From assembly GCF_001884235.1 (NCBI RefSeq), contig NZ_MAOI01000101.1, forward strand, positions 1 to 64,000: a stretch of DNA of 64,000 bases, in the 5' to 3' direction. The notes below the pieces were generated by a model, which searched no databases, was not told the origin of the DNA, and saw only the letters and a list, made by a program, of their open reading frames with translations. The position numbers were made by a program, and so were the translations under genes. This document shows, piece after piece, positions 1 to 7,500 of this stretch. This DNA is from Bacillus paramycoides (lineage in GTDB: Bacteria; Bacillota; Bacilli; Bacillales; Bacillaceae_G). The stretch's first letter is position 1. Each line of letters begins with the position of its first letter.

Positions 1-2
1 GA

Positions 3-44
3 AAAAATGAGTTGATACCCTTTGAAGAATATCAACTCATTTTT
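3..44. terminator. Bidirectional hairpin terminator
   Basis: A perfect 15-bp inverted repeat (3-17 with 30-44) encloses a 12-nt loop, with A-rich and T-rich ends so that it can act in either direction. It would close the minus-strand transcription arriving from the small genes to its right. Confidence 0.7.
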
Positions 45-56
45 CTAAAAGATAAC

Positions 57-224
57 TTAGATACTCATCTTCTTTTTATTAGATGTTTCCTTTTCTTTAA
101 CTAGAACATATACGATTGGAAAAACAAGTAAACTAGCAATTGCAATTCCTAACTTTTCTATAGAAAGTGAGAATATCATCACGCTAATATATTCCCATTT
201 ATTTCTAATGTCAATAAAAAACAC
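57..224 (-). CDS. Possible small membrane protein (uncertain start)
   Basis: An open frame of about 55 codons ends at a TAA (57-59). It encodes a hydrophobic segment (SIEKLGIAIASLLVFPIVYV) followed by a very basic tail (KEKETSNKKK), the layout of a single-pass small membrane protein. Start candidates are a GTG at 222-224 and an ATG at 177-179. Neither has a well-placed ribosome binding site, so the frame may be a decayed 5' end of something longer. Another stop lies in frame just upstream (252-254). It sits between the terminator at the window edge and the next minus-strand gene. Function is unknown and the coding call itself is tentative. Confidence 0.3.
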   Translation of the reverse strand: MFFIDIRNKWEYISVMIFSLSIEKLGIAIASLLVFPIVYVLVKEKETSNKKKMSI

Positions 225-269
225 CTTTGCGCTTTTAACAACAAAGATGTTTCAAAATCGATATGTATC

Positions 270-875
270 TTATTTATTAGGTTGTCCCCCACCTGCAATT
301 AATTTACTACCTGAATATGTACCTTTTTGCATAAATACTTGATTAATTAATTCTTTTTGTTCCGCTTGTGACATAATTCCTTTTCCTTCTCCTAAATTCC
401 CGCTTTGCAATTTCCAAATCTTGTTGTGATCAGCATCGACCTTTTCATATTTTCCTTGTTTCCATCGTTCTAAAATATCTATATATGCACTTCTTTGTAC
501 AAGATCATTGCTATTTACAATATCAAGTAAACTTTCAATACGTTCTTGTGTTATAAAAATATAGCCCCACTTTTGATCTGCTTTCGTTTTTTGATGTGTC
601 ATTTCATGTAATGCAGTCTGTATGTTCTCATCAGTCCATTTAAAATTTTTATTAAAACCACTATTCGGTAACGAATAATTCCCATTTTCTAAAAGCTTTG
701 CATCTTCCGCTTTCACATTACTATCAGCTAACACTTCTACTGCCGGAGCTGCCGGCGATGTCTTTTTTGCTGTCGGTTTACTATGATTCATATAATACAG
801 CATACCATACGTTAATCCTACTCCAACTACCGCCATCCCAGCTATGATCCCTAATATTTTAAATAGTGTTTTCAT
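270..875 (-). CDS. Membrane-anchored hypothetical protein (DUF6241-like)
   Basis: The 201-residue protein starts with a signal-anchor or signal peptide (residues about 3-28, IIAGMAVVGVGLTYGMLYYM). A Pro/Ala/Thr linker follows, then a soluble helical domain of about 130 residues with the feature HEMTHQKTKADQKWG. The start at 873-875 is chosen because GGGAGG lies about 10 nt upstream; a longer frame starting at 908 has no such site. The domain reads like the Bacillus family called DUF6241, but I assign that from memory only. It is probably exported and tethered outside the membrane. HEMTH is close to an HExxH-type zinc motif but is not a safe match, so no enzymatic function is claimed. Confidence 0.7.
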   Translation of the reverse strand: MKTLFKILGIIAGMAVVGVGLTYGMLYYMNHSKPTAKKTSPAAPAVEVLADSNVKAEDAKLLENGNYSLPNSGFNKNFKWTDENIQTALHEMTHQKTKADQKWGYIFITQERIESLLDIVNSNDLVQRSAYIDILERWKQGKYEKVDADHNKIWKLQSGNLGEGKGIMSQAEQKELINQVFMQKGTYSGSKLIAGGGQPNK

Positions 876-978
876 CCCGCTTGTTTCCTCCCAAATATCC
901 CTATTCATAGTTTATATCTATCAAAAACAGGTGTAGCATCTCATTTTTTTACAATTTACTGCCATTCATTTCCTCACA

Positions 979-1752
979 CTAATTAACATAAATAAAATTA
1001 TTACTTTCCAAAAATGTAGTAACGCCATCCTCATCGTTACTTTTTGCAATAAATTTAGCGACTGATTTTAATTCCTCAACAGCATTGTTCATCGCTACAC
1101 CAATACCGCACTTCTCTATCATTTCCATATCATTATAGTCATCTCCAAATGCAATTACGTCAGATGCCTCGTAATTAAGGTGCTGAAGAACATGTTGAAT
1201 ACTATTCCATTTTGAAACTTCCGCATGCATAATTTGACACAATGTTCCATTATCTGTAATGACTGCATTACATTCGGCAGGAAGTTCTTTAATTAAATTC
1301 TTATTTATTGAATCCTTCGTACAAAGAATCACTTTAAAAGCTTCTTTGAAGTCTAGCTCTCTTACATCTATAACTTCATTCGGTACATTGCCAAAGTAAT
1401 CAGTAACATCAAAATTTGAGTACAGCTTATCATTTATTTCAATGCAAATATTATTTAAGTTATACTTTTTTGCTTTTTCTATAATTTCTAAAATGACATT
1501 TCTAGAAATCTCCTTTTTATACAAAGTATCATTACCTTTAAGTACAAGAGCCCCGTTATAACAAATGATAATATCATTCTTTAGCACACTTGGAATATAC
1601 TGGTTAATGGCTCTTGGAGGTCTTGCCGTGGCAAAAATCAGTTCACTCCCTTTATTTTTACATTCCCTCAAAATATTAATAGATTTCTCTGAAATGGTTT
1701 TATCACTTCTTAATAGAGTCCCATCTAGATCCGAAATAATAACTTTCTTCAT
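979..1752 (-). CDS. Cof-type HAD-IIB family phosphatase
   Basis: This 257-residue protein has the full HAD signature. Motif I is DLDGTLL at residues 8-14 (nucleophile D8, general acid D10). Motif II lies in the FATARPP segment, a lysine near residue 184 (VSKWNSI) is motif III, and GDDYNDMEM near 205-213 is the metal-binding motif IV. The large central insertion (about residues 85-180) is the C2B cap typical of Cof/YwpJ/YidA-like sugar-phosphate or pyridoxal-phosphate phosphatases. Substrate cannot be read from sequence. GGAG lies 13 nt before the ATG. It appears monocistronic, with hairpins upstream at 1971-2049 separating it from the neighbouring kinase gene. Confidence 0.88.
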   Translation of the reverse strand: MKKVIISDLDGTLLRSDKTISEKSINILRECKNKGSELIFATARPPRAINQYIPSVLKNDIIICYNGALVLKGNDTLYKKEISRNVILEIIEKAKKYNLNNICIEINDKLYSNFDVTDYFGNVPNEVIDVRELDFKEAFKVILCTKDSINKNLIKELPAECNAVITDNGTLCQIMHAEVSKWNSIQHVLQHLNYEASDVIAFGDDYNDMEMIEKCGIGVAMNNAVEELKSVAKFIAKSNDEDGVTTFLESNNFIYVN

Positions 1753-1970
1753 GCTTAAATTTAGTCTCCTTTCACCAGTAATAATTAGTTACTTTAATAG
1801 AATTATTTCAATAAACCTTTTAACACTTTTGATACACCTATTCCTCCTAAACTACATAGGAAAGCTTTTATAGATTTCCTTATATTGTATTTCTTTTCTA
1901 AGTAAATTAAAAGATTATTCTGTCTAATAACCAAATTTTATTTCTTACAATTATATTTACTTTAACTTTA

Positions 1971-2009
1971 TGCCAGGTTAATACATAAAGTAGATGTATT
2001 AACCTGGCA
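1971..2009. repeat. Perfect 16-bp dyad
   Basis: A flawless 16-bp inverted repeat (1971-1986 with 1994-2009) has a 7-nt loop. It contains no run of T directly after the stem on either strand, so it is a weaker terminator candidate than the hairpin beside it at 2026-2049. It could be a second terminator or a structured 5' leader of the HAD gene, 220 nt upstream of that start. Confidence 0.6.
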
Positions 2010-2017
2010 TTTAAATA

Positions 2018-2049
2018 AAAAAACAACGGGTGCCTTATAGGGCACCCGT
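2018..2049 (-). terminator. Rho-independent terminator of the kinase gene
   Basis: A 9-bp GC-rich stem (2026-2034 with 2041-2049) has a 6-nt loop and, reading the minus strand, is followed by GTTGTTTTTTT. It starts 6 nt past the stop of the P-loop kinase gene. Confidence 0.85.
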
Positions 2050-2055
2050 CGCTTT

Positions 2056-2700
2056 TTAATATGCACGATTCTCTTTTAACCACTTCGTAATAGCAGCTAG
2101 CCTCGAAACATCAAAACGTCTTTCTTCATTCACTTTCAAGTCCTTTAACCTTTTCACAATTTCCAATTCATTATTTCTTACGCTTTTCGCTTCGATTAAC
2201 TTGCAGTATCCTTCTGTAACGTTATTTAAATTTTCATAATAACACTGAAATGATTTTGATATATGTAAATGTTTTTCAAAGTTCCTTCTTCTTTTCGTCT
2301 CATCAGATTCTTTCCGTTTTCTAAGTTCTTCATCATTCGTGTATAAATAAAAATATTGATCTGGAAAACCAATTTCCCTATTTATCATCTTTTCTTTATA
2401 AAAGTTTTCTATTAAAGATAACGGTTGATTAAATACATCAAAATAGAAACACCAATTATAGCTAAGCGGCTGATATATATCCCCATCAAGTATTACTAAC
2501 TCATATTGCTGCGACTTCTGCATTGCTATATTCCAGCGCTCTACTTGTTTTTCAAAATACCATGTTCTATGTTCATTTTTTGGTCTTTCAAATAAAAAAT
2601 TAACCTCAGGTATAATATAAGCACCATAATTTTTTTCTAATTCACGACACGTTGTACTCTTACCAACAGCACTCGCTCCTTCAAACGCTAAAATCCCCAT
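2056..2700 (-). CDS. P-loop nucleotide kinase-like protein
   Basis: A Walker A motif, GASAVGKST, sits close to the N-terminus. VILDGDIYQPL near residue 80 resembles Walker B of small-molecule kinases, and the basic stretch RKRKESDETKRRRN near 135 resembles a LID of the thymidylate- or deoxynucleoside-kinase fold. The product of 214 residues suits that fold. The ATG at 2698-2700 follows GGGAG with 5 nt spacing. A longer version from 2718 would overlap the stop of the upstream protease gene by one base (TAATG) but lacks an evident ribosome site. It is co-transcribed with that protease and ends in a strong terminator. Substrate is unknown. Confidence 0.72.
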   Translation of the reverse strand: MGILAFEGASAVGKSTTCRELEKNYGAYIIPEVNFLFERPKNEHRTWYFEKQVERWNIAMQKSQQYELVILDGDIYQPLSYNWCFYFDVFNQPLSLIENFYKEKMINREIGFPDQYFYLYTNDEELRKRKESDETKRRRNFEKHLHISKSFQCYYENLNNVTEGYCKLIEAKSVRNNELEIVKRLKDLKVNEERRFDVSRLAAITKWLKENRAY

Positions 2701-2717
2701 AGTTTCTCCCACTTTCA

Positions 2718-3614
2718 TTAACTAAAATCTCGTTGTTTCGCTTTTCTACCCCATAACTGTCTCCATAAAACAATTGAAGCGATAGAGAGCATAATTGTTG
2801 TAATAATACTACCTTCAATTCCGAATGAGCCTCCATGCAATATTTCTGGTCCATTTGTTATAGACTTAAAAATTGGAGTGGAATATACAGTTGTACCACT
2901 AACCGCAAAACCATATACATTATATTGAGCCCAGTTCCAAATTGAGTGCCATGCACATATTCCCCACAGGCCATCTTCTTTCAATACGTATAAAGCTGCG
3001 AAAACACCAACTAACATTATATTCGATATAGATAATATTGTAATTCCTGGATTGAGTAGATGAAGAAAACCAAATAAAAAAGAAGTAACAATTATTCCAA
3101 CCCATATACGACTTCTAACAGAAAGAACCGGGAATAACCAACCTCGTACAATAATTTCTTCCGTTGCCCCTTGTATTAAAAATGCAACTAAAGATCCTAC
3201 TATTCCTACTATCACTGTTGAGGTAATATGTTGTACTTGTAATTTTACAGTTCCCATTAATAGTAGTAGAATAACTGGTATTGAAATAAATACAAACCCT
3301 ATTAACGCACCTTTCAAATACTTTCTCATCCATTGCTCTTTCCAAAAACCAATGGACGAAAAAGGTCTTTTTTCTACAAAACGAACCCATATAAATAAAA
3401 TGAATATAGCTCCTCCAAATGTTAACAGCATTCTAACATTATCATAAATCCCTTTCATGAATGTCGTTTCAGCTTTCGGTAAAAATAGCATAAACAACAT
3501 AAAAAGTTCGCCTAAAGTCAAAAATATAATAGCTAATATTACAGCAAAAATTGGGTGTACTTTTCTCCTCCCTATTTTTGCTGCCTCAATTATATTAAAT
3601 GAATCATTTTTCAA
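2718..3614 (-). CDS. CPBP (CAAX/Rce1-type) intramembrane metalloprotease
   Basis: A membrane protein of 298 residues with about eight hydrophobic segments. It carries the three signatures of the ABI/CPBP family: EExxxR in QGATEEIIVRGWLF, FxxxH in LFGFLHLLNP, and the HxxxN-type motif in WHSIWNWAQYN. Family members cleave prenylated or other peptides within the membrane and in Firmicutes often serve in bacteriocin self-immunity or peptide maturation. The start is a TTG at 3612-3614, supported by AAAGGAGGAGAG at good spacing. It is followed immediately by the P-loop kinase gene, so the two form an operon. The target is unknown, and no bacteriocin precursor is visible nearby. Confidence 0.85.
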   Translation of the reverse strand: MKNDSFNIIEAAKIGRRKVHPIFAVILAIIFLTLGELFMLFMLFLPKAETTFMKGIYDNVRMLLTFGGAIFILFIWVRFVEKRPFSSIGFWKEQWMRKYLKGALIGFVFISIPVILLLLMGTVKLQVQHITSTVIVGIVGSLVAFLIQGATEEIIVRGWLFPVLSVRSRIWVGIIVTSFLFGFLHLLNPGITILSISNIMLVGVFAALYVLKEDGLWGICAWHSIWNWAQYNVYGFAVSGTTVYSTPIFKSITNGPEILHGGSFGIEGSIITTIMLSIASIVLWRQLWGRKAKQRDFS

Positions 3615-3866
3615 CTCTCTCTCCTCCTTTTATAATATTTAATTACTATCAATGAATAAACCATATTTTACCACAAAGAATACATTATTAATATTTGCTC
3701 TACATTTTTTCTTACATCAATTTTTAGCATAAATCCAAATTAGGAATAATATATAAATAAAAGAGATGTCTTTGTGCCTTTTGCTATAAATTACCCTATT
3801 TTTTCTTTATTTTTCCAACACTTGCTATTTCACACCATTTGTTGTAAGATAGTAATTAAGGTCAAT

Positions 3867-3945
3867 TTAACACTATACTTTCTTTGCATATTATCAAGTA
3901 TCAATCAGGGATATTTTGTACTCCTTATGGGTTTTTGATAATATG
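3867..3945 (+). promoter_or_regulatory. Candidate csp promoter and structured 5' leader
   Basis: The 400-nt stretch before the cold-shock gene holds no CDS. TTAACA (3867-3872) and TATTAT (3889-3894) with a 16-nt spacer could be a sigma-A promoter. An 11-bp perfect inverted repeat (3887-3897 with 3935-3945) encloses 37 nt. Long structured leaders are known for csp mRNAs, but whether this dyad lies wholly in the transcript depends on the unmapped start point. Confidence 0.4.
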
Positions 3946-4014
3946 TGAACTTTTATTTTCATTCAAATAAGGCCGATCATATTGTAATCTTTTTAAATTT
4001 TAGGAGGCATTACC

Positions 4015-4218
4015 ATGACATTAACAGGTAAAGTAAAATGGTTTAACAGCGAAAAAGGTTTCGGTTTCATCGAAGTTGCAGACGGTAACGACGTATTCGT
4101 TCACTTCTCAGCTATCACTGGCGACGGCTTCAAATCTCTTGACGAAGGTCAAGAAGTTAGCTTTGAAGTTGAAGACGGTAACCGTGGACCTCAAGCTAAA
4201 AACGTTGTAAAGCTATAA
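4015..4218 (+). CDS. Cold-shock protein (CspA family)
   Basis: A complete 67-residue single cold-shock domain. It has the RNA-binding motifs RNP1 (KGFGFIEV, residues 15-22) and RNP2 (VFVHF), and the usual ending [10 protein letters not shown]. Such proteins bind single-stranded nucleic acid and melt mRNA structures, acting as RNA chaperones in the cytoplasm, especially at low temperature. The ATG follows TAGGAGGC at standard distance. The gene has its own terminator, and a YdjO-like gene, a family induced by cold in B. subtilis, follows directly. The B. cereus group has several csp paralogues and I do not assign a letter. Codon use is that of a highly expressed gene. Confidence 0.97.
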   Translation: MTLTGKVKWFNSEKGFGFIEVADGNDVFVHFSAITGDGFKSLDEGQEVSFEVEDGNRGPQAKNVVKL

Positions 4219-4228
4219 TTTAAACAAT

Positions 4229-4264
4229 AAAAAGGTTGTTACCAGCTCGGTTAACAACCTTTTT
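4229..4264 (+). terminator. Terminator of the cold-shock gene
   Basis: A 13-bp stem (4229-4241 with 4252-4264) with a 10-nt loop ends in TTTTT, starting 10 nt after the csp stop codon. Confidence 0.9.
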
Positions 4265-4304
4265 AATATATAACTAAAATTTTTTACATAAAAGGAGTGG
4301 TTAC

Positions 4305-4490
4305 ATGTATCGCAATCGAAAGAACGATGTAGCAGAAGTACCACCAGAACAAACCCCTGTTTGGGAATGTGAATCAGAGGATTGTTTAGGATGGATGAGA
4401 AAGAACTTTTCATTTGAAGAAGAGCCTAAATGCCCTTTATGTAAAAGTAACATGAAAAGCGGAGAACGTTTATTACCTAAGTTAGGTTAA
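4305..4490 (+). CDS. YdjO-like cold-inducible zinc-ribbon protein
   Basis: A 61-residue protein with four cysteines arranged as one Cys pair in WECESEDCLGW and a CPLC pair near the C-terminus, a small zinc ribbon. Length and the motif pattern fit the YdjO family, described in B. subtilis as cold-inducible. The ATG follows AAAGGAGTGG at suitable spacing. It lies 86 nt downstream of a cold-shock protein gene and behind its terminator, so read-through or a separate promoter may serve it. The association of the two genes supports a shared low-temperature role. The molecular function is not known. Confidence 0.82.
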   Translation: MYRNRKNDVAEVPPEQTPVWECESEDCLGWMRKNFSFEEEPKCPLCKSNMKSGERLLPKLG

Positions 4491-4497
4491 TTTTTAC

Positions 4498-4532
4498 AAG
4501 CCCCTCTTATTTTAAATAAGAGGGGCTTTTTA
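4498..4532. terminator. Convergent bidirectional terminator
   Basis: A stem of about 13-15 bp (4498-4512 with 4514-4528) has GC-rich AGCCCCTCTT and AAGAGGGGCT arms and T-rich flanks on both strands. It separates the YdjO-like gene from the convergent GNAT gene whose stop is at 4533. Confidence 0.9.
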
Positions 4533-5084
4533 TTAATAATGAATATCCTCAACATCTGTTCTTACAATAGAATACATTAATGCATCATGTTGTTGATTAC
4601 CTTGATGAATGTACCCACGTAACAAGCCTTCTTTTTGGAAGCCTATTTTAGATAACATATTGCAAGAAGTAATATTCTCAGGATATGTAATAGCTCCAAT
4701 TCTAAATAAACCTAACTCTTGAAATCCATAAGTAATGATTTCCCTGGCTGCTTCTGAAGCATAGCCGTTTCCCCAATAACGAGGATGTAGGTCATATCCA
4801 ATCTCAGATCGTTTACTCCAAAGTTGTAAATTATTTAATCCAATTGTCCCTACTAAAGTATTCGTTTCTTTTAATACGATTCCCCACCGTATTGCCTTTT
4901 TCTCATAATAATTTTTCGAAAAAGATTCAATCATACGTGAAGCTTGTCCGAACTCAGTAAAAGAATTCATACCGTAATAACACGTTACTTCATCTAATGA
5001 AAATATTTCATATATTTTTTGACAATATGATTGTTCTATTTCAACTAAGCGCAAGCGTTCTGTTTCTAACACAGGAAATGCCAT
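4533..5084 (-). CDS. GNAT acetyltransferase, RimJ/RimL-like
   Basis: The N-terminus LETERLRLVEIEQSY is typical of the ribosomal-protein N-terminal acetyltransferase branch (RimJ/RimL, Acetyltransf_3). The core HPRYWGNGYASEAAREII supplies the acetyl-CoA pyrophosphate-binding loop (residues about 98-115), and SCNMLSKIGFQKEGLLRGY is the usual C-terminal strand-helix. At 183 residues it is full length. GAAAGGAGCG precedes the ATG. Members acetylate N-terminal amines of proteins or small metabolites and antibiotics; the substrate here is not predictable. It stands alone between a convergent neighbour and the divergent membrane-protein gene at 5311. Confidence 0.88.
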   Translation of the reverse strand: MAFPVLETERLRLVEIEQSYCQKIYEIFSLDEVTCYYGMNSFTEFGQASRMIESFSKNYYEKKAIRWGIVLKETNTLVGTIGLNNLQLWSKRSEIGYDLHPRYWGNGYASEAAREIITYGFQELGLFRIGAITYPENITSCNMLSKIGFQKEGLLRGYIHQGNQQHDALMYSIVRTDVEDIHY

Positions 5085-5310
5085 AGGATCGCTCCTTTCT
5101 CTCTACTAATTTATTATAGCAGAAAAAATATTTATAATTAGGAAAGTCCTAAATGTCCCACTAATCAAACATTTCTAATGACACTTATCCTTTTTATTCT
5201 ATATGAACTAAGAATATACCTTCTTGCTTTTTGATTACCATTTTCGCCTTATGCTATAATTACTATAAATTGAATTTCAAATCATTAACAACTGCAAAGA
5301 GGTTATTTTT

Positions 5311-6651
5311 ATGACAAAATATAATTATTTTACATACGCTCTCATGAACACAATTATCTTTTTACCTCATTTCCTTTTTATCATTATTGGAAATTCATAC
5401 AATACACTATTAAATGGTTGGTTCCCTCTCATTATCTTCTACACTTTTAAATATACAGGCGCTTTTCTTATTCATTCTTTTAAAACAAAAATAAACGCAC
5501 GTGAACAATTATTACACTTTCTTGCGCTTGCGATAATCGGAACTTTATGCGGGTCTTTAGCTACTTTTTCAACAATTTGGATTGAACTCTCTGCCCTTTT
5601 TATGGGAATCGCATCAAGTATTTTATTACCACTTTATACAACAACTCAATATCATGGAAAATTTTTATTTGGTAGTAAAATGAAAATGAATCAATATCTT
5701 TTTGCACTATTAACAGTTTTATTGATTGTTCCACTTATTTTATTTACTGCTAACTCTAACCATCCAAGTTTAGCTTTTATATTTTACGGAATCGCTCTTT
5801 GTATTTGTTACTTATCCTTAAGAAAAATGCCAACATACGAAGTCACAGTAGAGAACTCATTCCATTTTTCAGTGCCTTCATTTTTATTATTCATTCTCTT
5901 TACTACGCTACTTTTCCTTATGAAAGCAACTCGTGAAATAAATTTACAACTGCTACTTGTACTATTAATCGTCACCATCCTTGTTGCAATAGCACTACTA
6001 ACTGTATACATCACTAAAGTAAAATTTCAGTTTCAATTACCTAAATTTATTTATTACTTTGGATTTACACAAGGAATGATCGTTAATTTTTTCTTATTGT
6101 ACGGCACATTCTTTGCACTGTCACAGGAAAGCAGCACTTTCATGATTTATGGCGTTTATTTACCATATGGAATCGGGATTATTTTATCCTTATTTTTAGG
6201 ATCCAAACTATTCCATCACTTTAACTCTTATCACCCGATAATAGTAACAAATGTGGGCGCATTATTAGGTATACTATGTACAATGCTATCATGGACATTA
6301 CCAATCGGTGGTTTACTAATCGGTTTCTTCTCATCTTTACAAGCAAGACAATTAAATCGTTTCGCATACGCCGCTACTAGTTCCCTTAAAGATTCTAGCT
6401 TATTACTTCGTAATCGCTGGTCTAAACTAGGAAGTATGATAAATCAAATTTTATTAATTACGTTTATATTAGTACTTAGTTTCATTTATCGTATACCATT
6501 AAATGACGTATTCGTAGTCCTTACTGGGAAAGGAATCCATAACGAAATTCCGATGTTCCCTGTTTTAATAACAGTCAATATTGTCATTTGTTTTATTATT
6601 GGTAGCTTATTAATATTTGGCTCTTGGAAATTAGAAAAAACAAAGAGATGA
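5311..6651 (+). CDS. MFS-like polytopic membrane protein
   Basis: A 446-residue protein made almost entirely of hydrophobic segments; I count about 12. Short basic loops such as FKTKINAREQ and SLRKMPTYE separate them. The size, helix number and the central loop suggest a major-facilitator-type transporter, but the usual motif A (GxLaDrxGrr) is not recognisable, so the family call is an inference. AAAGAGG precedes the ATG. The gene's own terminator overlaps its stop codon, so it appears monocistronic. No substrate can be proposed. Confidence 0.6.
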   Translation: MTKYNYFTYALMNTIIFLPHFLFIIIGNSYNTLLNGWFPLIIFYTFKYTGAFLIHSFKTKINAREQLLHFLALAIIGTLCGSLATFSTIWIELSALFMGIASSILLPLYTTTQYHGKFLFGSKMKMNQYLFALLTVLLIVPLILFTANSNHPSLAFIFYGIALCICYLSLRKMPTYEVTVENSFHFSVPSFLLFILFTTLLFLMKATREINLQLLLVLLIVTILVAIALLTVYITKVKFQFQLPKFIYYFGFTQGMIVNFFLLYGTFFALSQESSTFMIYGVYLPYGIGIILSLFLGSKLFHHFNSYHPIIVTNVGALLGILCTMLSWTLPIGGLLIGFFSSLQARQLNRFAYAATSSLKDSSLLLRNRWSKLGSMINQILLITFILVLSFIYRIPLNDVFVVLTGKGIHNEIPMFPVLITVNIVICFIIGSLLIFGSWKLEKTKR

Positions 6652-6668
6652 TTTTCTCTTTGTTTTTT
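6635..6668 (+). terminator. Terminator overlapping the stop codon
   Basis: A 14-bp stem (6635-6648 with 6655-6668) ends in TTTTTT. Its 5' arm encodes the last lysines of the membrane protein and the TGA stop (6649-6651) lies in the loop. Confidence 0.88.
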
Positions 6669-6801
6669 CTTTATACGCAACTAACATCCAATAACAACGT
6701 GCTTTTTGTCTCCATTCTCACTTAAAAATCCGGTAAGTCTGAGAAGTGTATCTAACTCATTAACGAAGAGATAGACACAGATGTATTTTCCCCCTGCAAA
6801 A

Positions 6802-6853
6802 ACAACCTCCTAAATTATAACATATACTTTTATGTTATAATTTAGGAGGTTGT
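6802..6853. repeat. Perfect 23-bp hairpin before the gene at 6883
   Basis: A flawless 23-bp inverted repeat (6802-6824 with 6831-6853) has a 6-nt loop. The 3' arm contains TTAGGAGG, a perfect Shine-Dalgarno match 35 nt before the real start, and TATAAT. On the minus strand the stem is followed by TTTTTGC, so it could be a minus-direction terminator, yet no minus-strand gene lies just upstream. On the plus strand it is part of the promoter or leader region of the next gene. Confidence 0.8.
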
Positions 6854-6882
6854 AACTCTTCTTACGGAGGTGTATAAACTTT

Positions 6883-7431
6883 ATGTATATTTTCATTGGC
6901 TTAGCACTTCTATTTATTTTACTCATTTTTTTATTCGCAAAAAAATTCACACCAAACTCATTCATGATGACAAGTTTTAAAGGAAATAGCTTTAAGACAT
7001 TTTCAGTTGGTATTTTAATCGCTGCCGCACTTTCTCTTTCATACGGGATTTATCACGCAGTAACGTATCAACCTAGTCATTTAGATATACAATTACAAAA
7101 TCAAAATCACACTGTTTTCGGTAATGTTGGCGAATTCGGTTATTTCTCAGAAGAATTACTGAAAAAAGATGTAAAAACTAAAGTGTATTTTGTTTCTTGG
7201 GAACCAATACATTTAGAACACCCGCAAATAAAAATCGACTATCCTTCAGGTAAACAAGAAATTTGGACACCTACTATATCGTCCATATCTACAAGTACGT
7301 TAAAAGAAAAACATAAAATTGAAGAAATTTATCAACTATCACCATACACCTTTAAAGAATCTGGAAAGGTAACATTAACAATTCAGCAAGATAACAAAAC
7401 AAATAAAAAAATAATACTTACTGTAAAATAA
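6883..7431 (+). CDS. Two-pass membrane protein with extracytoplasmic domain
   Basis: This 182-residue protein begins with a membrane helix (residues 2-19), a short positively charged loop, and a second helix (residues about 41-60, FSVGILIAAALSLSYGIY). A beta-rich hydrophilic domain of about 115 residues follows, predicted to face outside. No known family is recognised. The extracytoplasmic part has alternating hydrophobic strands (TKVYFVSWEP, KVTLTIQQDN) like an immunoglobulin-type fold, an impression only. ACGGAGG stands 12 nt before the ATG. The gene follows a striking 23-bp hairpin and carries its own terminator. Confidence 0.68.
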   Translation: MYIFIGLALLFILLIFLFAKKFTPNSFMMTSFKGNSFKTFSVGILIAAALSLSYGIYHAVTYQPSHLDIQLQNQNHTVFGNVGEFGYFSEELLKKDVKTKVYFVSWEPIHLEHPQIKIDYPSGKQEIWTPTISSISTSTLKEKHKIEEIYQLSPYTFKESGKVTLTIQQDNKTNKKIILTVK

Positions 7432-7467
7432 AAACATCCCTCCTTTTTTTACTGGAGGGATGTTTTT
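7431..7467 (+). terminator. Terminator
   Basis: A 13-bp stem (7431-7443 with 7454-7466) with a loop rich in T is followed by TTTTT-type sequence. It begins at the last base of the stop codon of the preceding gene. Confidence 0.88.
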
Positions 7468-7500
7468 GTTTATGTATTTTAAAACTACTCATTATGCGTT

